The position numbers were made by a program, and so were the translations under genes. This document shows, one piece after another, positions 1-9,339 of a stretch of 64,000 bases of DNA. The notes below the pieces were generated by a model. That model saw only the letters and a list, made by a program, of their open reading frames with translations, was not told where the DNA came from and did no database searches. The stretch spans positions 2,089,501-2,153,500 of the forward strand of contig NZ_CP098511.1 of the NCBI RefSeq assembly GCF_026222555.1, given 5' to 3'. This stretch comes from Aquimarina sp. ERC-38. Its GTDB lineage: Bacteria; Bacteroidota; Bacteroidia; Flavobacteriales; Flavobacteriaceae. Position 1 is the first letter of the stretch. Each line of letters begins with the position of its first letter.

Positions 1-2380
1 CTTCAAACCTGGAGGCTTCATCAGTAATATTGTCCTGATAGTTCCAGATATTACCTATATCGGCAAAAAGCGCACCTTGTAAGGCTCCTAGAATGGGATA
101 TCGGTATTCAATATTAAAAGCAAGTTTTAAGTTGGCTTCATTAAACTCATCCTGTCCGCCACTACTACCTGGTCCTAACTCGTATGGTAACCAGGCGCGG
201 TTATCATTGGGGCCACCGGCAAAAAAACTTCGGGCAAAAGGGATGCTATTTGCATTTCCGTAAGGAACCGCTAATCCGCCAAAAGTACGAATGGCAAAAA
301 TACGTTTACGCCCCAGATCCCAGTGTTTAATGTAATCCAACTCCAACTTGGCATACTGTGAAAATTCTACTCCGAAAATAGAAAAACGGTCATTTTCGTT
401 TCTCTCCAGTTTGGCAAAATCAGCAATGGTGTTTAATAGGTTTCCGGCAGCAGCTAGTTTAGTTCGAAATCGGTAAAAAGTTTCATCAAAAAGATTTTCC
501 CGTGTATTTTTAATAAAGGTATAACTGGTGGTAAAGATTAGATTGTCTTCGGTTAAGCGTTCTTTGCGTTCGTTGATATTTCGGATTTCCTGTAATTGGT
601 CTGGCGTAATATCTTCATCAACCGTTTCAGGGTTTAGGGATTGAGCTAAAAAACTATCGGCTCCTACTGGAATTGATAGTGTATTTTCGGTATTCTCATT
701 ATTTTCATTAAAAAAGGCAGACCCGGGATTTAATACTGCTACGGCAATGGTATTTAACCGCTGAAATGAATTTCGGTAAATATTAAAGAAATTATTAGTG
801 TTCAAGTTACGAACGTATTGTACGTTGATAACATCAACCTGATGGGTTAGGGTTTTGTTAGGTCGCCAGGTATAATTAAAAATACCGGAAGCATTTTGTT
901 TATCCAAACCTATATTCTGTTGTGCATTAATTCCAAAAATTAGATTAGTGGTAGGCGACATGTATTTTGGTATAAAACGCTTTAGGTCAAAGGGGAAAAT
1001 GATCTTTGGAAAGGTTAATTTAAAATCCATTCCAATTTCAGCAATATCAAAAAATTCACTCTCCGTATTGACCGGGTCCCGGGAAGAACCTACACTTCCT
1101 CTACCGCTGATTTCTAACAATTCTGCCCCCTTAAATACATTTCGGATCAACAAGGAACCCCCGAATCCCAGTCCGAACACTTGAATGGTAGACCTGGAAA
1201 CATCAAATTCGAAATTTGCACTGTATTTTTTACGTGGAGTTAATAAAATAGTAGCAATCAGGTCTTCACCTTTAGGATCATCCAGATCGGGCTCGTACTT
1301 AATGTTAGGGTATTTAAAAATCCGTAGATTGCTTATTTGATTATAAGTAAGTGTTCTGTCCTGATCCCTGAAAATTTCTCCTGGAGTGATTAATATGGAG
1401 TTAGTAAGCGCTTTACGGGTAAATTTACGTTTCCCATAACTGAACATGCTGTATTTTCGGTAATTCGTAGTATCCTGCGGAATTTTATCGCGATTGGCAT
1501 AGTTATAATCTGAGAAAATATGCACTTTACTGATTTTATGAACGGTAAAAGGATGTACATAGGTAGCGTCATCTTCAGTAACACTTTGATTATTAATTGA
1601 GAGGTTTAAATTGATCCTATGATCCGTATTAATTGTATCCGCATCATAAGTAATAAACTCTTTTTCAAAATGATAAAGTCCGGAATTTCGAAATAAGGTA
1701 GTCAAACGTTCGCGTTCAGCTTCTACATCAGCTGTTTTATACTGTGCCCCGGTTTTTAATAGGGATTCATCCAGATGCAGTTGGTAAATAGAATCAGCCA
1801 CTTTAGAAGTAATACGAGTCTTTACGGCAGCTAAGGTATAAGGTTGGCGCGGTTGAATATAATAGTCAACAGTAGCTCTTTTATTATCAGAATAATCAAT
1901 CTTATAACCAGTACTTACGTTAAACCATCCATTGTTCCAGTAATACGCCTGTAATCGTTTTTCTGATTTTATCGTTTTTGCACTATCAATGACTACAGGA
2001 GCCTGACCAGTTTCTTCCAGCCATTGATTAAAACCGGCATATCCCACACCTAGTCGCTTCACCTGTTTTTCTGATAATAACTTAGTTATGTTTTTTTTTA
2101 ATTTGGGATGTGTTGATAACCACAGCGCATAAGCAGAATCAGGGTTTTTATTGGCAAGATTATAGATATGTAAACGTAAAGGACTGCCTAATAATTTGAC
2201 ATTGGGCTGTTGTGATAGCAGACTTTTTATTTTACTATCTTTGATTTTAACACTATCAACATAAATGGTATTTTCTTCAAGAAGATGGTCAGACCCGGCA
2301 ACTTTTTTAACCGCATTACACGACTGTAAAAAAAGTAAAATGCTTAAAAAGCACCCTATTTGGAGAATAAAATATTTCAA
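1..2380 (-). CDS. tamL: TamL/BamA-type outer membrane assembly lipoprotein, 3' end outside window
   Basis: The reverse strand is open from about 2380 to the window edge, so the C-terminal end is missing. The N-terminus is a lipoprotein signal: hydrophobic stretch, then LLFLQSCNAV with the lipobox Cys. The visible C-terminal part includes GALFADIGNIWNYQDN, typical of the last barrel strands of the BamA/TamA (surface antigen D15) family. Bacteroidota TamL members are lipoproteins with POTRA domains and a 16-strand barrel, and help insert or export envelope proteins. The start is uncertain. TTG at 2380 gives MKYFILQ; GTG at 2389 is in frame but lies almost on the expected transcription start, because a TAnnTTTG box sits at 2406-2399. 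The gene is divergent from the rRNA methyltransferase gene, with PorT and UbiE beyond. Family assignment is firm; the TamL rather than BamA label rests on the lipoprotein start. Confidence 0.8.
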   Translation of the reverse strand, partial: MKYFILQIGCFLSILLFLQSCNAVKKVAGSDHLLEENTIYVDSVKIKDSKIKSLLSQQPNVKLLGSPLRLHIYNLANKNPDSAYALWLSTHPKLKKNITKLLSEKQVKRLGVGYAGFNQWLEETGQAPVVIDSAKTIKSEKRLQAYYWNNGWFNVSTGYKIDYSDNKRATVDYYIQPRQPYTLAAVKTRITSKVADSIYQLHLDESLLKTGAQYKTADVEAERERLTTLFRNSGLYHFEKEFITYDADTINTDHRINLNLSINNQSVTEDDATYVHPFTVHKISKVHIFSDYNYANRDKIPQDTTNYRKYSMFSYGKRKFTRKALTNSILITPGEIFRDQDRTLTYNQISNLRIFKYPNIKYEPDLDDPKGEDLIATILLTPRKKYSANFEFDVSRSTIQVFGLGFGGSLLIRNVFKGAELLEISGRGSVGSSRDPVNTESEFFDIAEIGMDFKLTFPKIIFPFDLKRFIPKYMSPTTNLIFGINAQQNIGLDKQNASGIFNYTWRPNKTLTHQVDVINVQYVRNLNTNNFFNIYRNSFQRLNTIAVAVLNPGSAFFNENNENTENTLSIPVGADSFLAQSLNPETVDEDITPDQLQEIRNINERKERLTEDNLIFTTSYTFIKNTRENLFDETFYRFRTKLAAAGNLLNTIADFAKLERNENDRFSIFGVEFSQYAKLELDYIKHWDLGRKRIFAIRTFGGLAVPYGNANSIPFARSFFAGGPNDNRAWLPYELGPGSSGGQDEFNEANLKLAFNIEYRYPILGALQGALFADIGNIWNYQDNITDEASRFE

Positions 2381-2398
2381 TCCGAACACATTATAGTT

Positions 2399-2406
2399 CA
2401 AAAATA
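2399..2406 (-). promoter_or_regulatory. Bacteroidota -7 box (TATTTTTG) for tamL
   Basis: On the reverse strand the sequence TATTTTTG matches the TAnnTTTG -7 consensus of flavobacterial primary-sigma promoters. It lies about 20 bases before the TTG start at 2380 and leaves little room for the GTG at 2389. The -33 element is not obvious. Confidence 0.4.
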
Positions 2407-2416
2407 CATTATTTGA

Positions 2417-3148
2417 ATGGTTAGTAAAAACCAAAAGAAACTTATCAAAAGTCTTGCTTTCAAAAAATATAGAAAACAACATGGTTTATTTATAGCGGAA
2501 GGGGTTAAGTTAATAAACGAGCTATTACAACAAGAGTTACAGGTACAAGCCATATACACTATAAACCCCGCACTATTTAGCCAGGTTACAGCAACCGTAG
2601 TAACGGTTACCGAACAGGAATTGCAGTCACTTAGCTTTTTAAAAAAATCCCAACAGGCTTTGGCTTTATTTTATGCCCCGGAGTATAACTTACAAAAGCA
2701 ACCGGAAGTATTATTAACCCTGGATGATGTACAAGATCCGGGAAATTTAGGTACGCTTATTCGTTTATGTGATTGGTTTGGTATTAAAGACGTAGTTTGT
2801 TCTTTACACACCGTAGATGCCTATAATCCAAAAGTTGTACAGGCAACGATGGGTTCAATTGGTAGGGTTCGGGTTTTTTACAAGGAATTATCCGGGTTTT
2901 TTCAAACCTTATCAGAAGATACTGAAGTATACGGAACTTTTATGGAAGGTACCTCTATCTATAAAACCCGGTTTCAAAAACCTTCCGTATTCATATTAGG
3001 TAATGAAGGCAAAGGTATTTCTGATACGGTTAGCAAATGGGTCACACAACGAATTACTATACCCAAATATGATCGCAACAACCAGGTAGAAAGCCTAAAT
3101 GTAGCAACTGCCGGAGCCATCTTACTAAATGAATTCCGACGGCAGTAA
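2417..3148 (+). CDS. TrmH/SpoU-family RNA 2'-O-methyltransferase
   Basis: This 243-residue protein has an N-terminal substrate-binding domain (about 1-90, beginning with a KLIKSLAFKKYRKQHGLFIAEG block) and a C-terminal SPOUT knot domain. The SpoU motifs are clear: LDDVQDPGNLGTLIRLCDWF (motif 1), FILGNEGKGIS (motif 2) and SLNVATAGAILLNEF (motif 3). The family uses S-adenosylmethionine to methylate ribose 2'-OH in rRNA or tRNA. The exact target nucleotide cannot be read from sequence; RlmB-like 23S rRNA modification is plausible. The ATG start lies 37 bases from the divergent tamL start. Its stop is 8 bases from the convergent porT stop. Length is normal for the family. Confidence 0.9.
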   Translation: MVSKNQKKLIKSLAFKKYRKQHGLFIAEGVKLINELLQQELQVQAIYTINPALFSQVTATVVTVTEQELQSLSFLKKSQQALALFYAPEYNLQKQPEVLLTLDDVQDPGNLGTLIRLCDWFGIKDVVCSLHTVDAYNPKVVQATMGSIGRVRVFYKELSGFFQTLSEDTEVYGTFMEGTSIYKTRFQKPSVFILGNEGKGISDTVSKWVTQRITIPKYDRNNQVESLNVATAGAILLNEFRRQ

Positions 3149-3156
3149 TTTTAATT

Positions 3157-3867
3157 TTACTGAAAGGTAAAATTAATAAAAACTCCCTGTGTTCTCAATT
3201 TATCTATACCGGAAGTATAAGGACTAAACTCGTCATCATCCCTAACTAATTCATCAGAAGATGCAAAAATACCCCGAATGGAAGGAGTAAATTTAAAGTA
3301 ATGCAGGTAAAAATCAATACCAAACCCTAATTCGAAGTAACTGGTGTTAGTAGTCATTCTGAACTGACCGTCCTGGTTATCGTCCGGATTGTCTTCATTA
3401 CTGGAAAGATTGATCGAAGTGGATAATCCTCCTACAATAAAGGGTTTAAAGTTATTTAAACGTTTAGTGGATACTTTTAATAATAAAGGGATATGAATAT
3501 AGGTAGAGCGTACCTCCCGCATCCTGAATTCTTCCCCAATATCCGGATCTGTAAATTCTAAGTTTCTTTGTGAAAAAGTAACTAGGGGTTCCAGGCGTAA
3601 ATCGAGATAATCGTTGATTCTTAAATTTCCTAGTAGCCCAACATTAAATCCGGTGATTACATCATTTTGTACAATAATGTCATCATCAAATTCGTCTGCG
3701 GTATAATCAAAATTAAAGTTATAACTGTTAAACCCTAGGATATATCCGTAACTCAATCGTTTCTTATCAAAATTTTGAAGGTTCCGAACCCGTTCTTTTG
3801 AAAATAATTGCGCATTTACCACTTGCGAAGCGAAAGCAATCAGGATGATTAGTACTACTTTTTTCAT
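3157..3867 (-). CDS. porT: PorT-like outer membrane beta-barrel protein (T9SS component)
   Basis: A protein of about 236 residues starting MKKVVLIILIAFASQVVNAQ, a clear signal peptide ending at AQ. I chose this ATG rather than an upstream in-frame start at 3906 that would put a charged, unsuitable extension before the signal. The mature part has alternating beta strands typical of an eight-stranded outer-membrane barrel (for example RINDYLDLRLEPLVTFSQRN and YFELGFGIDFYLHYFKFTPS). The PorT/SprT family is required for type IX secretion in Porphyromonas and Flavobacterium. It follows ubiE closely on the same strand, the arrangement I associate with flavobacterial porT, and ends 8 bases from the convergent methyltransferase gene. 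The T9SS cargoes elsewhere in the window are consistent with this role. Confidence 0.8.
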   Translation of the reverse strand: MKKVVLIILIAFASQVVNAQLFSKERVRNLQNFDKKRLSYGYILGFNSYNFNFDYTADEFDDDIIVQNDVITGFNVGLLGNLRINDYLDLRLEPLVTFSQRNLEFTDPDIGEEFRMREVRSTYIHIPLLLKVSTKRLNNFKPFIVGGLSTSINLSSNEDNPDDNQDGQFRMTTNTSYFELGFGIDFYLHYFKFTPSIRGIFASSDELVRDDDEFSPYTSGIDKLRTQGVFINFTFQ

Positions 3868-3907
3868 TTGCATGTATTCTACGTACAGAATTTTAAGGTA
3901 AAACAAC

Positions 3908-4636
3908 TTATTTTATAGCTTCATATATAGTAGCTACCCCTAGAGTTTGTGGCATGTCTTTACTACTAGTAAACCCAACTTTTAATAAAATATTGTTGAA
4001 AGCCTGTCCAAAAGGGAACACAGCAGCACTTTCACTTAAATATTCATAGGCGGTTCTATCTTTAGAAAATATTCTGCCTATCAGCGGAAGTATCTTTGAG
4101 GTATATAATCGATATCCTTGTTTAAATGGGGTTTTAGTAGGAACCGAAGTCTCTAGCACCAGTAAAGAACCGCCCGGTTTTAAAACCCGGTGTATTTCAG
4201 AAAGCCCTTTTTCCAGATCTTCAAAATTTCGAACGCCAAAAGCGACCGTTACCACGTCAAAATAAGCGTCCTCATACACTAAGTTTTCACTATCTCCTAC
4301 CACCATAGTAATTTGCTTGTTCAGTCCTTTTTGCATCACTTTATTTTTCCCAACCTCAAGCATGTTTGGTGAAATATCAAGGCCTACGATCTCAGGGGCA
4401 CCGGTTTCTTGCAGAGCAATGGCCAGGTCTCCCGTTCCGGTTGCAACATCCAGAATTTTTTGGGGATTTTTACGTTTCGCCAGTGCCACTACTTTTTTTC
4501 TCCAGGAGATATCAATACCAAAAGAAATAACGCGGTTTAAATTGTCGTATTCCCCAGATATGGTATCAAACATTTTTGTTACCTGGGCTTTTTTTGAACT
4601 GTTTTTGTCGTTGTACGGAGTAACCTGTTTGGCCAT
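3908..4636 (-). CDS. ubiE: Demethylmenaquinone methyltransferase UbiE/MenG
   Basis: A 242-residue class I SAM methyltransferase. The SAM-binding motif I is ILDVATGTGDLAIAL (about residues 60-75) and the family-specific block FGVRNFEDLEKGLSEIHRVL follows, leading to LKPGG. This enzyme performs the last step of menaquinone synthesis, C-methylation of demethylmenaquinone. Flavobacteria use menaquinone, which also serves as electron acceptor for the Na+-NQR encoded later in the window. Length and motifs are complete. A TAnnTTTG box at 4658-4651 lies just upstream. porT follows at once, so the two are probably co-transcribed. Confidence 0.95.
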   Translation of the reverse strand: MAKQVTPYNDKNSSKKAQVTKMFDTISGEYDNLNRVISFGIDISWRKKVVALAKRKNPQKILDVATGTGDLAIALQETGAPEIVGLDISPNMLEVGKNKVMQKGLNKQITMVVGDSENLVYEDAYFDVVTVAFGVRNFEDLEKGLSEIHRVLKPGGSLLVLETSVPTKTPFKQGYRLYTSKILPLIGRIFSKDRTAYEYLSESAAVFPFGQAFNNILLKVGFTSSKDMPQTLGVATIYEAIK

Positions 4637-4650
4637 AGCTAAAATTTAAG

Positions 4651-4658
4651 CAAATATA
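4651..4658 (-). promoter_or_regulatory. -7 box (TATATTTG) for ubiE-porT
   Basis: TATATTTG on the reverse strand matches TAnnTTTG and sits 14 bases upstream of the ubiE ATG. This implies a very short leader, common in Bacteroidota. Confidence 0.45.
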
Positions 4659-4806
4659 AGCTATTGAAAATGACCAAAAGATTGCATTTCTATTAATAAC
4701 TACCGTATTCCATAAAACAAAGCATGACTTTTTAACTATTTACAGAATGAGTTATGGAAACTATACTTAGGGTACTATATTATTTTATTTACAGTGCAAA
4801 TTACAT

Positions 4807-4814
4807 TATCTTTG
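4807..4814 (+). promoter_or_regulatory. -7 box (TATCTTTG) for trkA-trkH
   Basis: TATCTTTG matches TAnnTTTG and is followed by a 91-base leader before the trkA ATG at 4906. Upstream is a T-rich tract (4781-4790) where the -33 element would lie. The rest of the 4637-4905 gap shows nothing else I can identify. Confidence 0.4.
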
Positions 4815-4905
4815 CAACTCCTAAATAATTGTCATATAAATTCTCACAAAATAATTGATACCCGTGAAATCGTTAACTGTATATGATCAATAACTCAATT
4901 TATAA

Positions 4906-6255
4906 ATGAAAATAATTATTGCCGGTGCTGGTGAAGTCGGATTTCACCTGGCAAAATTGCTATCATTCGAATCACAAGATATTACTCTTATTGACCCGAA
5001 TAAAGAATGTTTACATTACGCTGATAGTCATCTGGATATTAGAGTAATTAAAGGTGATGCCACTTCAATTTCTATTTTAAAAGAGGCCAGGGTTCAAAAT
5101 ACGGATATGGTTATTGGGGTAACGGCCAGTGAAACTACTAATATCACCGTATGTGTGCTGGCAAAACAATTGGGAGCTAAGCGGACGATCGCCCGTATTT
5201 CTAATTCCGAATTTATAGAAAATAAAGAAGAAGTAGGGTTTACTCGTTTTGGAATTGATGAATTGATTTCGCCGGAAGCACTGGCAGCTAATGAAATTGA
5301 ACTCTTACTAAATCAATCTGCCTTTAGTGATACTTACGAATTTGAAGATGGTGCTTTAACCATGGTAGGTACCACCTTATCCGAAGATGCACATTTTATT
5401 GGTAAAACAGTTCGGGAAGCTGCAGAAGTATTTCCAGAGTTACATTTTATGCCTATTGCCATACAACGGGCAGGAACTCAGTATACCATTATTCCCAGAG
5501 GAGATACTACTTTTAAAGAAAATGACCAGGTATACTTTACCACTTCAAAAGGAGGGGTAGAAGAGTTGTACGGTCTGATCGGTAAAGAAAAAGAACAGAT
5601 TAAGAAAGTAATGATCCTGGGCGGAAGTAAGATAGGATATCGGACTACCTGTGATCTTTGCGACCATAAATTCAGGGTAAAATTGATTGAAAGTGACAAG
5701 GATAAAGCTTTTGACCTGGCAGATGAGCTTCCTTCGGCTTTAGTAATTAACGGGGATGGTAGAAATGTAGAACTGCTGGAAGAAGAAAATATTAGCGATA
5801 TGGACGCTTTTATTGCAGTTACCGGAAATTCTGAAACTAATATTATGTCCTGTCTGGTAGCTAAATCTAAAGGAGTACACAAAACAATTGCTCTAGTAGA
5901 AAACATGGATTATTTTCAATTATCGCATTCTATTGGGATTGATACTTTAATAAATAAAAAATTATTAGCGGCTAATAATATATTCCGGTTTGTACGGAAA
6001 GGGGAAGTGGTAGCAATGACCAAACTCAACAATATGAATGCGGAGTTATTGGAATTTATCGTGCAACCCAGTTGTGAGGTCGCCAGTACTGCTATCCGGG
6101 AATTGGATTTTCCTCGATCGGCTATTATTGCCGGGGTCATTCGTAACGGGAAAGGAATGATCCCACTAGGGGATTTCTTTATTCAGCCCGGAGATCGGGT
6201 AGTGGTTTGCTGTCTACCGAAGGCTATTAAAAAAATTGAAAAGCTGTTCCTGTAG
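4906..6255 (+). CDS. trkA: Trk potassium uptake regulatory subunit TrkA
   Basis: A 449-residue cytoplasmic protein with the duplicated TrkA architecture: two RCK-N Rossmann domains, each followed by an RCK-C domain. The first nucleotide-binding loop is MKIIIAGAGEVGFHLAKLL at residues 1-19. The second begins VMILGGSKIGYRTTCDLC near residue 230. Both are followed by acidic residues expected to bind the NAD(H) ribose. TrkA gates the membrane pore TrkH in response to nucleotides and controls K+ uptake. The stop codon is directly followed by the trkH ATG, so the two are translationally coupled. Length is typical. Confidence 0.95.
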   Translation: MKIIIAGAGEVGFHLAKLLSFESQDITLIDPNKECLHYADSHLDIRVIKGDATSISILKEARVQNTDMVIGVTASETTNITVCVLAKQLGAKRTIARISNSEFIENKEEVGFTRFGIDELISPEALAANEIELLLNQSAFSDTYEFEDGALTMVGTTLSEDAHFIGKTVREAAEVFPELHFMPIAIQRAGTQYTIIPRGDTTFKENDQVYFTTSKGGVEELYGLIGKEKEQIKKVMILGGSKIGYRTTCDLCDHKFRVKLIESDKDKAFDLADELPSALVINGDGRNVELLEEENISDMDAFIAVTGNSETNIMSCLVAKSKGVHKTIALVENMDYFQLSHSIGIDTLINKKLLAANNIFRFVRKGEVVAMTKLNNMNAELLEFIVQPSCEVASTAIRELDFPRSAIIAGVIRNGKGMIPLGDFFIQPGDRVVVCCLPKAIKKIEKLFL

Positions 6256-7752
6256 ATGCCGAAGCTTAATTATAAAATTATCATCCATATCATGGGACTA
6301 TTGTTGCTTTGCAACGGTGGTTTTATGTTACTTGCCACATTGGTTAGCTTTATTTATGCCGATGGGGTGACTGTTCAAATTATGGCTGCTTCTCTGGCAA
6401 CCATGATTGTCGGGGTCATCATGATGTTTATAACCCGGGAACATAAAAAAGCTTTAGATAAGCGTGAAGGTTATATTGTGGTATCCTTTGGATGGATATT
6501 CATGTCTTTAAGCGGGATGTTACCTTATTTGATATCCGAAGCAATTCCTACGGTAACTAATGCTTTTTTTGAAACCATGTCTGGATATACCACCACCGGT
6601 GCCTCGATATTAAACGATATAGAAATTGTACCTAAAGGTATTTTATTTTGGCGTAGCCTTACGCACTGGATAGGCGGGATGGGGATTATTGTATTAGCCG
6701 TGGCAATTTTACCTTTATTAGGAATAGGAGGAATGCAGCTTTTTGCCGCCGAAGCCCCAGGTCCCAGTGCTGATAAATTACATCCTAGAATTACCGATAC
6801 TGCCAAACGTTTATGGCTTATTTATTTCGGTTATACCGCAGCACAAACACTTTTTTTAAAGTTGGCCGGGATGGACTTCTTTGATGCAATCAATCATGCA
6901 TTAAGTACCTTATCTACTGGAGGTTTTTCTACTAAAAATGCAAGTGTTGCCTACTGGAATGATCAACCGTTGATTCAATATATTATCATCCTTTTTATGT
7001 TTTTAGCAGGGATGAATTTTATTTTAAGCTACTTTGCTTTTAAAGGAAACTTTAGAAAATTTTTAAAAGACGAAGAGTTTAAACTATATAGTTTTTTTAC
7101 CGTATCTTTTACTTTAATAGCTGCCGTCATTATTTATCTAAAAGCAGACCCTTCTATGTCAGTTATTGATCATCCTATGGTTTTAGGAGAGGGAGAGAGC
7201 GCCTTTAGGCATGCATTATTTCAGGTGTTGGCAGTTGTCACAACAACTGGATTTGTCTCAGCAGATTTTACGGTATGGACCCCTTTTTTAAAAATTTTCT
7301 TCTTCGGGTTGATGTTTTTAGGAGGTTCCGCAGGTTCAACCTCTGGGGGGATGAAAGTAGTACGCCATTTAATTACCATCCGGAACGGAATCATGGAGTT
7401 TAAAAGAACCCTACACCCTCGGGCGGTACTTCCGGTACGGTACAATGACCGGGCAATTTCAAAAGAGATTGTTTTCAATATTCTCGGTTTCTTTATTCTC
7501 TATATGCTAGCTTTTATTATAGGTTCTTTAGTATTAGGAACGATGGGACTTGATTTTGAAACGGCTATTGGTGGTGCTGCTTCTTCTTTAGGAAATGTAG
7601 GGCCTGCTTTTGGTAAGCTGAGTCCGGTAAATAATTTTGATGTATTACCGGATGCTGGAAAATGGTGGTGTTCCTTTTTGATGCTAATCGGACGTTTGGA
7701 ATTATTTACGGTTTTGATTTTATTAACTCCTTTCTTCTGGAGAAATCGGTAA
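6256..7752 (+). CDS. trkH: Trk potassium transporter pore subunit TrkH
   Basis: A 498-residue multi-pass membrane protein. The four pore-loop repeats of the Trk/Ktr/HKT superfamily can be seen as MSGYTTTGASIL, LSTLSTGGFSTKN, AVVTTTGFVSAD and SLGNVGPAFG, each with the selectivity-filter glycine. A conserved GGSAGSTSGGMKVVR block follows the third pore, and the protein ends RLELFTVLILLTPFFW as is usual. It forms the K+ channel-like pore controlled by TrkA, whose gene directly precedes it with no intergenic base. The two make one operon. Confidence 0.95.
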   Translation: MPKLNYKIIIHIMGLLLLCNGGFMLLATLVSFIYADGVTVQIMAASLATMIVGVIMMFITREHKKALDKREGYIVVSFGWIFMSLSGMLPYLISEAIPTVTNAFFETMSGYTTTGASILNDIEIVPKGILFWRSLTHWIGGMGIIVLAVAILPLLGIGGMQLFAAEAPGPSADKLHPRITDTAKRLWLIYFGYTAAQTLFLKLAGMDFFDAINHALSTLSTGGFSTKNASVAYWNDQPLIQYIIILFMFLAGMNFILSYFAFKGNFRKFLKDEEFKLYSFFTVSFTLIAAVIIYLKADPSMSVIDHPMVLGEGESAFRHALFQVLAVVTTTGFVSADFTVWTPFLKIFFFGLMFLGGSAGSTSGGMKVVRHLITIRNGIMEFKRTLHPRAVLPVRYNDRAISKEIVFNILGFFILYMLAFIIGSLVLGTMGLDFETAIGGAASSLGNVGPAFGKLSPVNNFDVLPDAGKWWCSFLMLIGRLELFTVLILLTPFFWRNR

Positions 7753-7822
7753 GAACTAATTAAAAAACTAAAGAAATAAGGGAAATATATATTTTATCAA
7801 CATAATAAATTTGATTTAAAAT

Positions 7823-7918
7823 ATGAAAGAAAAGAAAAAGAAATTCTGGATAAGTTTTGCAATTGGGGTAGTAGTAGGTGTTATCGTTTATCAAATTGTG
7901 TTTAGGCTTGTGTCATAA
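7823..7918 (+). CDS. 31-residue single-pass membrane peptide downstream of trkH
   Basis: An ATG-initiated ORF encodes a lysine-rich N-terminus (MKEKKKKFW) followed by one hydrophobic segment (ISFAIGVVVGVIVYQIVF) and a short RLVS tail. This is the composition of a bona fide small membrane protein, with positive-inside orientation. It lies 70 bases after trkH on the same strand and could be an accessory of the Trk system, but I know of no family. Chance occurrence cannot be excluded at this length. Confidence 0.45.
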   Translation: MKEKKKKFWISFAIGVVVGVIVYQIVFRLVS

Positions 7919-7934
7919 AAAAGGAAAAACAAGA

Positions 7935-8081
7935 CTGTTTAAAAAGCCTAATCTACTATTATTTCGAGCGCAGTTAAAAATTATAACAACTTTAATTATC
8001 AGATAATCCACGACAATCTACACTGAAGCTAGAGGATGAGCTTAATGTAACTTAATAGTAAATAGACCACTTTTTAAACAG
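7935..8081. repeat. Inverted-repeat-bounded intergenic element with a TTTCGAGCGCAGT core
   Basis: CTGTTTAAAAAG at 7935-7946 is the exact reverse complement of CTTTTTAAACAG at 8070-8081, a 12-base inverted repeat enclosing about 123 bases. Inside, at about 7961-7975, is ATTTCGAGCGCAGTT. This resembles a GAGCGCAGTCGAGA-type sequence often seen in flavobacterial intergenic regions. No ORF is inside. It may be a degenerate repeat element or a long hairpin behind the trk operon. Confidence 0.4.
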
Positions 8082-8107
8082 CCAATTTTAGCATTATTTT
8101 TCTTAAA

Positions 8108-9313
8108 TTAAGAAACCGATTCCTTAATTCGGCTGATGGCTTCTTTTATTTGATCAGTACTTGCTGCATACGAAATCCGAATACAATTTTTGTTTCCAAA
8201 AGCTTCTCCGGTCACCGTTGCTACATTAGCATGTTCTAGTAAATACATAGAAAATTCAGAAGCGTTGTTAATAGTAGTTCCATTTAAGGTTTTACCAAAA
8301 TAATGCGAAATATCCGGGAATACATAAAAAGCACCTTCAGGTTCGTTACATTCAAAACCTTTAATGTCTGATAGTAGATTAAGGATTAAAGACCTTCTTT
8401 CTTTAAATTCATCGACCATGTATTGAATTCGGCTTACCGGTTCTTTTAGCGCAGTAATTACCGCTCTCTGTGCGATACAATTTGCTCCGCTTGTTACCTG
8501 TCCCTGTATTTTATTACAAGCTCTAGCAATTGCGGTAGGTGCTCCGATATATCCGATTCTCCATCCGGTCATGGCAAAAGCTTTAGCTACCCCATTTACC
8601 GTTACCGTACGATCATACATATCTTCAAATTGTGCCATAGAAGCATGATCTCCTACATAGTTAATATGTTCATAGATTTCATCACTTACTACAATAATAT
8701 CCGGGTATTTTTGTAAAACATCGGCAAGTGCTCGTAATTCTGACTTACTGTAAATAGAACCACTAGGATTACAAGGTGAACTATACCAAATCATTTTGGT
8801 TTTGTCTGTAATAGCATTTTCCAGTTGTTCTGCCGTCATTTTAAAATCGTTATCAATAGAAGTGGTTACTTCTACCGGTACACCTTCGGCCAGTTTTACA
8901 ATATCACTATAACTTACCCAATACGGGCAGGGTAGGATTACTTCATCTCCCGGATTTATATATACCTGTGCCACATTATATAAAGATTGTTTAGCCCCGG
9001 TAGAAACTACAATTTGAGAAGCATCATAAGTTAAATTATTATCACGTTTAAATTTAGTAATAATAGCTTCCTTTAACTCTACGTATCCGTCAACCGGAGT
9101 ATACGAATTATAATTATCGTTTACCGCCTGTATGGCAGCATCTTTAATGTAATCCGGAGTATTAAAATCCGGTTCTCCTAAGCTTAATCCGATAATGTCT
9201 TTACCTTCTGCTCTTAGCTCTCGTGCTTTGGCAGCCATTGCCAGGGTAGCAGAAGCTTTTAATTGATTGATTCTGTCAGATAACTGTACGTTAGTTTTTG
9301 TAGAAGTACTCAT
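8108..9313 (-). CDS. aspC: PLP-dependent aspartate aminotransferase (class I)
   Basis: A 401-residue fold-type I aminotransferase. Visible features are the N-terminal GLSLGEPDFNTPDYI block, the cofactor-stacking YTPVDGY region, the SSPCNPSGSIYS Asn motif near 179-190, Asp211 and Tyr214 (VVSDEIYEHI), and the Schiff-base Lys244 in NGVAKAFAMTGWRIGY. These match subgroup I-gamma aspartate aminotransferases, which interconvert aspartate and 2-oxoglutarate with oxaloacetate and glutamate; prephenate activity is possible in this subgroup. The gene follows the desaturase by 26 bases on the same strand and may be co-transcribed with it. Confidence 0.9.
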   Translation of the reverse strand: MSTSTKTNVQLSDRINQLKASATLAMAAKARELRAEGKDIIGLSLGEPDFNTPDYIKDAAIQAVNDNYNSYTPVDGYVELKEAIITKFKRDNNLTYDASQIVVSTGAKQSLYNVAQVYINPGDEVILPCPYWVSYSDIVKLAEGVPVEVTTSIDNDFKMTAEQLENAITDKTKMIWYSSPCNPSGSIYSKSELRALADVLQKYPDIIVVSDEIYEHINYVGDHASMAQFEDMYDRTVTVNGVAKAFAMTGWRIGYIGAPTAIARACNKIQGQVTSGANCIAQRAVITALKEPVSRIQYMVDEFKERRSLILNLLSDIKGFECNEPEGAFYVFPDISHYFGKTLNGTTINNASEFSMYLLEHANVATVTGEAFGNKNCIRISYAASTDQIKEAISRIKESVS

Positions 9314-9339
9314 AGGTATAAAAAAAGTAATAAGCTGGT

